From the NCBI RefSeq assembly GCF_913774235.1, contig NZ_CAJYDW010000016.1, positions 1-64,000 of the forward strand: a stretch of 64,000 bases of DNA, written 5' to 3'. This stretch comes from an uncultured Pseudomonas sp. Lineage in GTDB: Bacteria; Pseudomonadota; Gammaproteobacteria; Pseudomonadales; Pseudomonadaceae. This document shows, one piece after another, positions 8,441-16,423 of this stretch (positions are counted from its first letter, which is position 1; each line of letters starts with the position of its first letter). The translations under genes and the position numbers were made by a program. The notes beneath the pieces were generated by a model that did no database searches, was not told where the DNA came from, and worked only from the letters and a program-made list of their open reading frames with translations.

Positions 8441-8629
8441 CCTTTGGGGGCCGGGCGGCCCTGGTTCGATGATGGTCGATGGCAAAAATGGATCAAGCCA
8501 TCCCGCGCGAATCTGGCCGATTACCGAACGTTATATTTATTAACTTTATCTGCCCAAGGCACCTCGCACGGGCCGCCATCGGCGTTGCCTGGCTCGCGAT
8601 TTGTAACAATGCCCACCCTGGAGGGGTCC

Positions 8630-8689
8630 ATGCAGAAGCCCGTACGGGTTAAGGTTCCTCCTCTCACGATCGAAAAGGCGAACTCATGA
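8630..8689 (+). CDS. Possible 19-residue leader ORF before the I78 lipoprotein
   Basis: ATG at 8630, preceded by a strong GGAGGGG at 8620-8626, opens MQKPVRVKVPPLTIEKANS, whose TGA overlaps the lipoprotein ATG (ATGA). Ribosomes ending here could re-initiate on the lipoprotein, whose own ribosome site (AAGG) is weaker. I do not recognise the peptide. Confidence 0.4.
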   Translation: MQKPVRVKVPPLTIEKANS

Positions 8690-9024
8690 GCTTCAAGACC
8701 CCTCTCCTGCTGGCTGGCGCTGCGTTCTTCACCCTGCTGGCCGGTTGCAGCTCGCAGGCAACGCAGGACACTCCGGCAGCGGCGACCAGCCCGACCACGA
8801 GCGGTGCCGCCAGCAGCAGCGGCCGTTGCAACTCCGACCTGGTCCAGGATCTGGTCGGCAAGGCCCTGACCCCGGCCCTGGCCGAGGAAAGCCGTCAGCG
8901 CGCGGGTGCCCAGGTCGTCCGCGTGGTCCGTCCGCAGGACCCGATGACCATGGACTTCAACTCCCAGCGCCTATCCATCACCACCAGCGCCACCCTGGTG
9001 GTGCAGACCGCTACCTGCGGTTGA
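8686..9024 (+). CDS. Lipoprotein with peptidase inhibitor I78 domain
   Basis: A 112-residue lipoprotein. The signal peptide ends in a lipobox LLAGC (Cys20), followed by a Ser/Thr/Ala-rich tether to about residue 45. The C-terminal domain starts at a Cys and reads CNSDLVQDLVGKAL, later VVRPQDPMTMDFNSQRLS and ends TATCG. This matches the I78 family (Aspergillus elastase inhibitor type), with the conserved terminal Cys-Gly. It probably protects the periplasm from serine proteases. The ATG at 8686 gives an intact lipoprotein signal and overlaps the upstream small ORF. Confidence 0.85.
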   Translation: MSFKTPLLLAGAAFFTLLAGCSSQATQDTPAAATSPTTSGAASSSGRCNSDLVQDLVGKALTPALAEESRQRAGAQVVRVVRPQDPMTMDFNSQRLSITTSATLVVQTATCG

Positions 9025-9072
9025 GCCATCGCACCGACCTGCCGGCTCAGGCCGCGCAGGTCGCGCCGTGCC

Positions 9073-9720
9073 CTACAGCCCGAAGCCCCGGCGCAAGGCG
9101 TCCACGCTGTGGAAGTGAAAAGCTGGGCACTGCCGCTCCAGCTCTTCCTGGCTGCCGAAGCCATAGCCCAGAGCCACCGCCGCCACACCGTTCGCCCGCG
9201 CAGCGATAAGATCGTGCTCGCGGTCGCCCAGCATCAGGCAGGTCTCCGGCGCAAGCCCTTCCGTCGCCAGCACATGGCGGAGCAACTCGGTCTTGTCACC
9301 GCGGGTGCCGTCCAGTTCGCTGCCGTGCAGGGCGGTGAAGAAGTCCGTCAAGGCGAAGTGCCTCATGATTTCCACGGCGAATACTCGCGGCTTGGCCGTC
9401 ACCAGGTAGAGCTGTCGCCCGGCTGCCTGCAGGTTGGCCAGCAAGTCGCGGATGCCGGCATAGAGTTCGTTCTCGTACAGACCGGTCGCCCGGAAATACA
9501 CCCGGTAGGCCTCCACCGCACGCCAGGCGCGCGCCTCGTCGAAGCCGTAGTGGGTCATGAAGCTCTGCAGCAGCGGTGGGCCGATGAAGACCTCCAGCCT
9601 GCGCAGATCGGGCTCCTCGATCCCCTCGGCGCGCAGCGCCACCTGAATCGCCCGGGTGATGCCCAGGCGTGAATCGGTGAGGGTGCCGTCGAGATCGAAC
9701 AACAGGTGGGGATGATGCAT
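9073..9720 (-). CDS. HAD-superfamily phosphatase (phosphoglycolate phosphatase-like)
   Basis: A 215-residue enzyme. LLFDLDGTLTDSRLGI at the N terminus has the nucleophile and acid/base aspartates of HAD hydrolases; YLVTAKPR gives motif II, and MLGDREHDLIAARANG gives the acidic motif IV with a Gly-rich tail. A small helical cap lies between (about residues 15-80), as in Gph/PGP enzymes. The start at 9720 is set by AGGAGG immediately upstream; a GTG 18 bases earlier lies before that ribosome site. The physiological substrate cannot be told. Confidence 0.85.
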   Translation of the reverse strand: MHHPHLLFDLDGTLTDSRLGITRAIQVALRAEGIEEPDLRRLEVFIGPPLLQSFMTHYGFDEARAWRAVEAYRVYFRATGLYENELYAGIRDLLANLQAAGRQLYLVTAKPRVFAVEIMRHFALTDFFTALHGSELDGTRGDKTELLRHVLATEGLAPETCLMLGDREHDLIAARANGVAAVALGYGFGSQEELERQCPAFHFHSVDALRRGFGL

Positions 9721-9801
9721 GAAGCCTCCTGGGGTCACGTAGACGCCTGGCCAGTATGGCCAGGCCAGCCGGACATCGGTAGGCTCGCCCTTCTTTATGA
9801 A

Positions 9802-9814
9802 AACGAGTCTCGTT
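9802..9814. promoter_or_regulatory. Candidate Fur box
   Basis: AACGAG-T-CTCGTT is a perfect 13-base palindrome inside GAAAACGAGTCTCGTTCGC, close to the AATGAGANTCATT core of pseudomonad Fur operators. It sits immediately upstream of the esterase start, as expected for iron repression. Confidence 0.55.
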
Positions 9815-9819
9815 CGCCA

Positions 9820-10722
9820 ATGCTCCCTGCGCTTTCCCGCTGCATGCCGCGCCTGTCCGCCGGGCTGGTCCTCGCCCTGCTGCTCCTAGTCCCTTGCGCC
9901 CAGGCCCGCCCCGTCGACGAACCCATGGATGCCAGCGTCCTCGTCCACCCCGGCCAGGGCTACACCTTCAGCGACCTGCGCCTGGATTCCGCCGACGGCG
10001 AGCGTCACTACCAGGTCTGGATCGCCCGCCCCGCCAGCCCGGCGCCGGCAACCGGCTATCCCGTGCTCTATCTGCTCGACGGCAACGCCGCCCTGGGCGG
10101 CCTGAATGCCGAGCTGCTCGATGACCTGGCCCGGCGCCCGCACCCGCCAGTGCTGGTCGCGGTGGGCTATGCGGGCGGCAAGCGCATCGATGGCCCTGGG
10201 CGGGCCTACGACTACACCCCCACTGCGCCCACCAGCGATCGCTTTCGCCAGCTGGCCACCGGCGGCGCCGATGGTTTTCTCGCCTGGCTGCTGGAGCGCC
10301 TGGAGCCAACAGTGGCGCAGCAGGTGCCCCTCGACCGCAGTCAGCGCGCACTCTGGGGCCATTCCCTGGGCGGGCTGTTCGTCCTTCACGCCCTGCTCAC
10401 CCGCCCGGACGCCTTCGTCCGTGGCTACGCCGTCAGCCCCTCGCTGTGGTGGAGCCCCGCCGCCCTGCCCCCGGATGACCAGGCCCTGGCGCAACGCCTC
10501 CAAGGACATCCCGCCGAACTCGTTCTGCTGCAAGGCGGCAACGAGCGCGAGCTGCCCGCCCACTTCCAGAGCCAGGTCCCGGCCGACGCCACGCAACGCC
10601 TGGCCGACCGACTCGGCCAGGTCCCGGGCATAGCGGTGCACTTCGAAACCCTGCCGGATCTGGGTCATGGCCCCATGCTCCCGGCGTCGCTGCGCTGGGT
10701 GGTGGGCCACGTCGGACGCTGA
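9820..10722 (+). CDS. Periplasmic alpha/beta hydrolase, siderophore-esterase-like (IroE/Fes family)
   Basis: About 300 residues with a signal peptide ending in LLLVPCAQA and an esterase fold: YPVLYLLDGNAAL near the N terminus, the nucleophile elbow GHSLGGLFVLHALL (catalytic Ser) and a terminal DLGHGPMLPASLRWV with the catalytic His. This arrangement matches the Putative_esterase/IroE group that hydrolyses ferric siderophores. The Fur-like palindrome just upstream supports an iron-related role. ATG 9820 and ATG 9844 are both possible; neither has a clear ribosome site, and 9844 leaves more room after the operator. Confidence 0.75.
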   Translation: MLPALSRCMPRLSAGLVLALLLLVPCAQARPVDEPMDASVLVHPGQGYTFSDLRLDSADGERHYQVWIARPASPAPATGYPVLYLLDGNAALGGLNAELLDDLARRPHPPVLVAVGYAGGKRIDGPGRAYDYTPTAPTSDRFRQLATGGADGFLAWLLERLEPTVAQQVPLDRSQRALWGHSLGGLFVLHALLTRPDAFVRGYAVSPSLWWSPAALPPDDQALAQRLQGHPAELVLLQGGNERELPAHFQSQVPADATQRLADRLGQVPGIAVHFETLPDLGHGPMLPASLRWVVGHVGR

Positions 10723-10830
10723 CGGCCGCTTATCCCAGCATTACGCATCTTTATCCAGCACAGCGGCAAAGCTTGGCAGTATCCCTGAGCAAGGGCGCCA
10801 CCCCCGGCCCCCTCCCTCAGGAGCAGCACC

Positions 10831-11832
10831 ATGCCGCAACGCCGGACCAAGGCGCGCCTCAGCTGGCTCGCCATCGCCCTCTCCACCACCCTGGGTCTGC
10901 TCGACCTGCAGAGCGCTTCCGCCGCCCGCGCCCTGCGCCTGGCCCACGCCTCCAGCAGCGACAGCCTGATCAACCAGGCGGTGCAGCGCTTCGCCGAGGA
11001 ACTCAAGACCGAGTCCAAGGGCGAGCTGACCGTCAAGGTCTTCCCCGATGGCCAGCTCGGTGACGAAGGTCCCATCGCCGAGGGGGTCGGCAACGGCTCC
11101 ATCGACATCGGCCTGGGCGGCGCGGTGGACGCCATAGATCCGCGTCTCAACGTGGTCTCCCTGCCCTTCCTGTTCCGCGACGCGGCCAACGTCCACGCCT
11201 TCCTCGACGGCCCCCAGGGCAAGGCCCTGCTGGGCCTCGGCCAGGACCATGGCTACGTGCTGCTGGGCGCCCTGGATTCGGGTTTCCGCCAATTCGCCAA
11301 CAGCAAGCACCCCATCGTCGCCCCGGCCGACCTGGCCGGCCTGAAGATCCGTACCCCGCCGAATCCGGTCATCCTCGCCACCCTCAAGCAACTCGGCGCC
11401 CTGGCCCAGTCGATCCCCTTCGGCGAGGTCTACAGCGCCCTGCAATCCGGCGTGGTGGATGGCGTCGAGCCGGAAATGCGCGATTTCTACGACCAGAAAT
11501 GGTTCGAGGTGGCCAAGTACCTGTCGCTGTCCAACTACATCTGGTCGGCCAACTACTGGTTCATGAACAAGGACACCTACGACAGCCTGAGCGAACCCCA
11601 GCGTGAAGCGCTGCGCAAGGCGACGCAGGACACCGTGACCTGGTATCGCGGCCAGCTGGACGCCACCTACGCCAAGGTCCTCGCCGAACTCAAGGCCAAG
11701 GGCGTGCAGGTCAACAGCGTCGACGGGGCGCCCTTCCAGGCCCTGGTCGATCCGGTCTACACCCGCTTCGCCGGTGAATGGGGCCAGGCCTTCGTCGACC
11801 AGACCCGCAGCGCCGCGCGCGAGGCCCGCTGA
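10831..11832 (+). CDS. TRAP transporter substrate-binding protein (DctP family)
   Basis: A 333-residue periplasmic protein with a signal peptide (about 1-31, ending SASAARA). LRLAHASSSDSLINQAVQRF, the TVKVFPDGQLGDE strand, the PADLAGLKIRTPPNPV hinge and the ALQSGVVDGVEPEM motif are diagnostic of DctP/SBP_bac_7 proteins. The Arg in LKIRTP normally binds a substrate carboxylate. GGAG stands before the ATG. It is the first gene of a P-Q-M operon, so it sets the specificity; the ligand is unknown. Confidence 0.92.
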   Translation: MPQRRTKARLSWLAIALSTTLGLLDLQSASAARALRLAHASSSDSLINQAVQRFAEELKTESKGELTVKVFPDGQLGDEGPIAEGVGNGSIDIGLGGAVDAIDPRLNVVSLPFLFRDAANVHAFLDGPQGKALLGLGQDHGYVLLGALDSGFRQFANSKHPIVAPADLAGLKIRTPPNPVILATLKQLGALAQSIPFGEVYSALQSGVVDGVEPEMRDFYDQKWFEVAKYLSLSNYIWSANYWFMNKDTYDSLSEPQREALRKATQDTVTWYRGQLDATYAKVLAELKAKGVQVNSVDGAPFQALVDPVYTRFAGEWGQAFVDQTRSAAREAR

Positions 11833-11835
11833 GCC

Positions 11836-12330
11836 ATGAGCGATCCGACCCACGTACCGCACCGTCCCGCGCGACCCGAGCGCCTGTTGCAGGCCGTGGG
11901 CGTCCTCCTGTTCCTCGCCACCTTCGGCGCCATCACCGGCGGGGTGGTGGCGCGCTACTTCCACCTGCCCGGCTTCGAATGGTCCTTCGAGATCGCCGCT
12001 CTGAGCTTCGTCTGGGTCACCTTCGTCGGCTGCGTGCTGGCCGAGCTACGGGGCGAGAACGTGCGCTTCGTCGGCGTCCTGCTGCTCCTGCCACCCGCCG
12101 GCCAACGCGCCCTGCAGGTGTTCGGCTGCCTGGTGCTGCTGGGCGTCAGCCTCTGGCTGCTGACCAGCGGCTGGGCGGTGCTGGAGCGCTCCGGCCGGGT
12201 ACCGACCCCGGTGCTGCGCTGGCCCTCCGGCCTGATGACCCTGGCGCTGGTCAGTGCCGCGGCCATGCTCGTCATCATTGCCCTGCTGCGGCTGTGGCGC
12301 CTCTGTATCCGCCGGGAGCCCCAGGCATGA
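11836..12330 (+). CDS. TRAP transporter small permease (DctQ family)
   Basis: A 164-residue membrane protein with four helices (about 20-42, 54-74, 92-113, 130-155). The EIAALSFVWVTFVGCVLAEL stretch in helices 1-2 is the DctQ signature. It starts three bases after the binding-protein stop and overlaps the large permease by ATGA, so the three are one operon. It forms the membrane complex with DctM. Confidence 0.9.
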   Translation: MSDPTHVPHRPARPERLLQAVGVLLFLATFGAITGGVVARYFHLPGFEWSFEIAALSFVWVTFVGCVLAELRGENVRFVGVLLLLPPAGQRALQVFGCLVLLGVSLWLLTSGWAVLERSGRVPTPVLRWPSGLMTLALVSAAAMLVIIALLRLWRLCIRREPQA

Positions 12331-13613
12331 CCGTCCTCGCGCTGTTCCTCGCCTTCATCGTGCTGTTGCTGACCGGCATTCCCATCGTTTGGGCCATGGC
12401 CGGCGCCAGCATCGTCGCCCTGCTGGTGGGCGACCTGAGCATGCCGCTGGCCTGGCTCGCGCAGCAGACCATCCGTGGTGCCGATTCCGCCACCCTGAGC
12501 TCCATCCCGCTGTTCCTGCTGGCCGGCGAGCTGATGAATCGCGGCGGCCTGACCCGGCGCATCATGCGCATCGCCGAGCACTTCCTCGGTCGCTTCCGCG
12601 GCGGCCTGGGCCTGGTCAACGTCGCCACCGCCTTCGTCTACGGCGGCCTGACCGGCTCCGCCACCGCCGACACCGGCGCGGTGGCCAAGGTGATGATCCC
12701 GGCCATGGAAGAACGAGGTTATCCGCGCGCCTTCGCCGCCGCGGTCACCGCCGCCTCCGGCACCCTGGGCATCATCGTGCCGCCCAGCGTCATCCTCATC
12801 CTCTATGGCGTGCTGACCAATACCTCCATCGGCGGCCTGTTCGTCGCCGGCCTGATCCCCGGTGTGCTGCTGGCGCTGACTTTCATGGTCACCGCCTATG
12901 TGGTCGGGGTGCGCGAGAACTTCCCCAAGGTCGACGAGCGCCTGCCGCTGCGCGAGCTGCTGCGCGACTTCGGCTACGCCCTGCCGGCGCTGCTGATGCC
13001 GGTGCTGGTGCTCGGCGCCATCGTCAGCGGCTTCGCCACCGCCACCGAGGCCGCCGCCGTCTCGGTGCTCTATGCCCTGGCCGCCGGCGCCCTGGTCTAT
13101 CGCGAACTGCGCTGGCGCGACCTGCTGCCGGCAATCCACGAAGCCGTGGTCACCACCGGCTCGGTGATGATCATCATGGCGGTGGCCATGCCCTTCGGCT
13201 GGATCCTCACCGTGGAGCAGGTCCCCCACACCGTGGCCGGCTGGATCGTCGACCTCCACACCGGCCCCTTGCTGACCATGCTGATGATCGTGCTGGCGCT
13301 CAAGGTGGTGGGCTTCTGGCTCGACCTCGGCCCGGCCATGATCATCCTCGCGCCCATCCTGGTGCCCATCGCCAAGGCCGCCGGCTTCGAGCCCTACCAG
13401 ATCGGCCTGATCTTCACCGTGACCCTCGGCTGGGGCCTGTTCACTCCACCGATCGGCACCAACATCTTCGTGGTCTGCAACGTCGCCCGGCTGTCCATCG
13501 GCGAGGTCTCCTGGCGCCTGGTGCCCTTCTGGATCGCCACCGCCGTGGCCGTCGCCCTGCTCGTGCTCTTCCCTTCCCTGAGCGGCTGGTTGCCCCGCCT
13601 GCTCGGTTACTGA
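12327..13613 (+). CDS. TRAP transporter large permease (DctM family)
   Basis: A 428-residue Na+-coupled transport subunit with about 12 hydrophobic segments. IPLFLLAGELMNRGGLTRRI, the GGLTGSATADTGAVAKVMIPAM loop and GTLGIIVPPSVILILYG are the re-entrant hairpin motifs of DctM; TPPIGTNIFVVCNVA near the C terminus is the second one. The ATG at 12327 overlaps the DctQ stop. Completes a full TRAP system with the two upstream genes. Confidence 0.93.
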   Translation: MTVLALFLAFIVLLLTGIPIVWAMAGASIVALLVGDLSMPLAWLAQQTIRGADSATLSSIPLFLLAGELMNRGGLTRRIMRIAEHFLGRFRGGLGLVNVATAFVYGGLTGSATADTGAVAKVMIPAMEERGYPRAFAAAVTAASGTLGIIVPPSVILILYGVLTNTSIGGLFVAGLIPGVLLALTFMVTAYVVGVRENFPKVDERLPLRELLRDFGYALPALLMPVLVLGAIVSGFATATEAAAVSVLYALAAGALVYRELRWRDLLPAIHEAVVTTGSVMIIMAVAMPFGWILTVEQVPHTVAGWIVDLHTGPLLTMLMIVLALKVVGFWLDLGPAMIILAPILVPIAKAAGFEPYQIGLIFTVTLGWGLFTPPIGTNIFVVCNVARLSIGEVSWRLVPFWIATAVAVALLVLFPSLSGWLPRLLGY

Positions 13614-13640
13614 TCAACCCGCAATCCGAGTATCCCTGTC

Positions 13641-14867
13641 ATGACCTTTCTCGTGGGTGGAATCTCCAGCGCAGGACGCGCCCTGCCCGATCTCCAGGGC
13701 CACGCCTTTCGGGTTATCCGCTCCGCGGGCGCCTATCTCTGGGATGACCGTGGCCAGCGCTATCTCGACACCGCCATGGGCTTTGGCGCCACCCTGCTCG
13801 GCCATGCCCCGCCCCCGGTGCTGGAGGCGGTCGCCCAGGCCCAGGCCGACGGCCCCATGCCGTCCTTCGCCCATGCCCGCGAAGAAGCCGCCGCCGCCGC
13901 CCTGGCCGCTCGCTGCGGTGACCTGTCGCGGGTGATCTTCCTCAACACCGGCAGCGAGGCCGTGCACCTGGCCTGCCGCACCGCGCGCAGCGCCACCGGT
14001 CGCGGTCGCATCGTCAAATTCGCCGCCGCCTACGACGGCTGGTACGACCCGGTGGCCTTCGGCAACGTCCAGTCGCCCGCTGCGCGCATGACCGGCGCCC
14101 GCCCCGAGCGCGACGGCATGCTGCTGCTGCGCTACAACGACTTCGCCGACGTGGAGCGGCTGTTCACCGAATACGACGACATCGCCGCCATCCTCATGGA
14201 GCCGGTACTGGCCAACGCCGGTTGCCTGGAACCCGCCCCCGGCTACTTGCAGTACGTCACCGAGCGCGCCCATCGCCATGGCGCCCTGGTGATCCTCGAC
14301 GAGGTGCTGATGGGCTTTCGCCTGCACGCTGGCCTCACCGGGCATTACCTGGGCGTGGACGCTGACCTCGCGGCAGTGGGCAAGGCCATCGGCAGCGGCA
14401 TTCCGGTCGCAGCGTTGCTCGGCAAGCCGGCCATCATGGACCTGTTCGAGCGCGGCCAGGTGGTACGCGCCGGCACCTACAGCGGCAATCCGCCGGCCTG
14501 CGCCGCGGTGCTTGCCACCCTCGAGCTGCTGGTCAAGCAGGACTACTTCGCCCTGCTGGCCCGCGGCGACGCCCTGCGCGCCCGGCTGGTCAGCACCTTC
14601 GCTGCCCAGGGCCTGACCTTTTCCAGCAGCGGCTACGGCAGCGTCTTCACCCCCTGGGACCGCGCCCAGGCCCCCAGCGACTATGCCCAGGCCGAAACCA
14701 GCGTCGATGCCGAATGGACCCGCGCCCTGCACTTCGCCCTGCGCGCCCGCGGCGTACTGATGATGCCCGTCGCCTATGGCCGTCTGTACCTGACCTTCGC
14801 CCATACCGATGCGGTCCTGGCGGAGCTGGAAGCGGCCTTCACCGACGTGGCCCGGACCTGGGCGTAG
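13641..14867 (+). CDS. Class-III PLP aminotransferase (GSA-aminomutase-like)
   Basis: A 408-residue fold-type I enzyme. FLNTGSEAVHLACRTARSAT is the phosphate-binding motif, KFAAAYDGWYDPV carries the ring-stacking aromatic, LVILDEVLMGF the Asp pairing with the pyridine nitrogen, and AAVGKAIGSGIPVAALLG the Schiff-base Lys. It resembles glutamate-1-semialdehyde aminomutase, but a dedicated hemL is expected elsewhere and the context is a TRAP operon 27 bases upstream. I infer it transaminates the amino or keto compound imported by that transporter. Confidence 0.85.
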   Translation: MTFLVGGISSAGRALPDLQGHAFRVIRSAGAYLWDDRGQRYLDTAMGFGATLLGHAPPPVLEAVAQAQADGPMPSFAHAREEAAAAALAARCGDLSRVIFLNTGSEAVHLACRTARSATGRGRIVKFAAAYDGWYDPVAFGNVQSPAARMTGARPERDGMLLLRYNDFADVERLFTEYDDIAAILMEPVLANAGCLEPAPGYLQYVTERAHRHGALVILDEVLMGFRLHAGLTGHYLGVDADLAAVGKAIGSGIPVAALLGKPAIMDLFERGQVVRAGTYSGNPPACAAVLATLELLVKQDYFALLARGDALRARLVSTFAAQGLTFSSSGYGSVFTPWDRAQAPSDYAQAETSVDAEWTRALHFALRARGVLMMPVAYGRLYLTFAHTDAVLAELEAAFTDVARTWA

Positions 14868-14919
14868 GGATGGGACTGGTCCGAACAGTGCCGGCGCTTG
14901 GCGACTGTTCGGACAACGT

Positions 14920-15789
14920 CTAGGCGATCGCGGCGCGCTGCCGCTCCTGATAGCGATCACGGATGAAATTGGCCAGCCGCCGGGTGCTCAGCCGGGCCCC
15001 AGACGGCACCAGCAGCGCCAGCTCCAGTTGCGGCAGGGGTGGCAAGCCCTCGCCCACGCCCAGCACACGCCACCCCTCGGGTACCACCGAGGCCGGCAGC
15101 ACCGTCACCGCCGCGCCCAGGCGCACGGCGGCGAGCACCCCGGGCAGATGAGACGACGAAGACACGATGCGCCAGGGCCGCCCGACCTCGTCCAGTGCCG
15201 CGAGGATGCCGGGGCGGGCGCGACAGCTGTCGGCGAACAGCGACAGCGGTAACACCTGCTCCCGTTCCGGACGTTTTCCCACCACGCTGCACCACACCTG
15301 GGCTTCTGCACAGAGCAACTCGCCGCTAGGCCGCCCGGCCTCGCGGGTGACGATGGCCAGGTCCAGATCCCCCATTTGCACCTGGGGCTCCAGCCGCTTG
15401 GAAAAGTCGCAGAGGATCTCCACCTGGATTTCCGGATGCTGCGCCGAGAAGGTCTGCAACAGCCAGGCGCCGAGGCTGTCCAGGTAGTCGTCGGGCATGC
15501 CGATGCGCACCCGGGTCGCCTCCAGCTTGCACTCCAGGGCGCACAGCGCCTCGTCTTCCAGGATCAGCATGCGCCGCGCATAGCCCATCAGGATCTCGCC
15601 CTGGGCGGTCAGGCGTACCCCCTTGCGACTGCGCTCCAGCAGTCGCTTGCCCACCCGCTCTTCCAGTCGGCTGACGATCAAACTTACCGCCGCCTGGGTC
15701 TTGCCAATCCGCTCGGCAGCCGCCGTGAAACCACCGTGATCGATCACCGCGATGAAGGTAGCAAGGGCATCGGTATCGAAATGGCGCAT
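14920..15789 (-). CDS. LysR-family transcriptional regulator
   Basis: A 289-residue regulator. The N-terminal helix-turn-helix reads MRHFDTDALATFIAVIDHGG, FTAAAERIGKTQAAVSLIVS and RLEERVGKRLLERSRKGVRL, the classic LysR signature; the rest is a substrate-binding-like effector domain. The ATG at 15789 is chosen because the HTH begins 6 residues later, as usual; an in-frame upstream extension is unsupported. It converges on the TRAP/aminotransferase operon and is a plausible regulator of it, though it is downstream rather than divergent. Confidence 0.88.
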   Translation of the reverse strand: MRHFDTDALATFIAVIDHGGFTAAAERIGKTQAAVSLIVSRLEERVGKRLLERSRKGVRLTAQGEILMGYARRMLILEDEALCALECKLEATRVRIGMPDDYLDSLGAWLLQTFSAQHPEIQVEILCDFSKRLEPQVQMGDLDLAIVTREAGRPSGELLCAEAQVWCSVVGKRPEREQVLPLSLFADSCRARPGILAALDEVGRPWRIVSSSSHLPGVLAAVRLGAAVTVLPASVVPEGWRVLGVGEGLPPLPQLELALLVPSGARLSTRRLANFIRDRYQERQRAAIA

Positions 15790-16423
15790 GGCGGGCTCGT
15801 AACGGCGGGAGACGATGAGCTCTGGCACGCAAATTACGTTCCGTTGTGGGCAGGTCTTTCGGTGGCTACCCCCAAGGCAGGAAGCTTCATGCCTGATCGC
15901 TTCACAGTTTCTGACTCGGCTACCAATCACGAGTCACGCCGTCACCATAGTCGAGGCGAGCGCGACAGAGGTGGCACTAGTGACCGCAATCCTGGGCTCC
16001 GTCTAGACAGCAAAGCCAAACCAGACCGGCCTCCTTGGGCTTAGCCGCTTGAATTTCCAAACACTTCTGCCCCTCAACAAAAATGCGTGCTGCGTCACGT
16101 ATCTTCGTTACAATCCCCCGGTGACCTACAAGCAGGATGCTCAGCGAAGCCGAGGAAAGGCCAGTCACCCTCTCGCTACTCCTCATCTCTTTCAACTCAT
16201 GCGCCGAACCTCGCGTACCGAGGCCATGCCTCCGCCTCGATATATCAGGCCATCGGCCGACCGCAATACGGAAAGCGGCCCGGTAGTGACCTGACCGGAG
16301 AAGAAAGTGACCCGTGAAAAGTTTGTGCCGGCTCGTACGGCCAACAGGCAATCCATCCGCGCCGAGACAAGCGCTTGCGGCCTGCTGAGCGCTCCTTTAT
16401 CCACTCATCAAGCGTAAGAGACC
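15790..16423. other. Low-GC intergenic stretch, no gene recognised
   Basis: About 630 bases with noticeably lower GC and non-Pseudomonas-like trinucleotides. A minus-strand frame at 15977-16351 has a stretch (SILLVGHRGIVTKIRDAARI) that faintly recalls the end of an ABC ATPase, but there is no Walker motif and no ribosome site, so I do not call a gene. It probably is decayed or transferred DNA flanking the DUF3137/LemA pair. Confidence 0.5.

Larger units (their letters stand above)
8293..8629. other. Divergent intergenic region between the porin operon and the I78 lipoprotein
   Basis: This 337-base stretch holds the leader of the leftward porin operon, including the A-rich motif at 8421-8440 and a 19-codon upstream ORF, and an AT-rich core at about 8515-8555 (ACGTTATATTTATTAACTTT) that probably contains divergent promoters. 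No longer gene is supported. Confidence 0.5.

Noticed and set aside
13641-14867. Assignment as hemL
   Set aside because: Context (TRAP operon, LysR) and N-terminal sequence do not support heme synthesis; kept as GSA-aminomutase-like.
15977-16351. Minus-strand frame with ABC-ATPase-like end
   Set aside because: No Walker A, signature or ribosome site; low similarity by eye only, so not called as gene or pseudogene.
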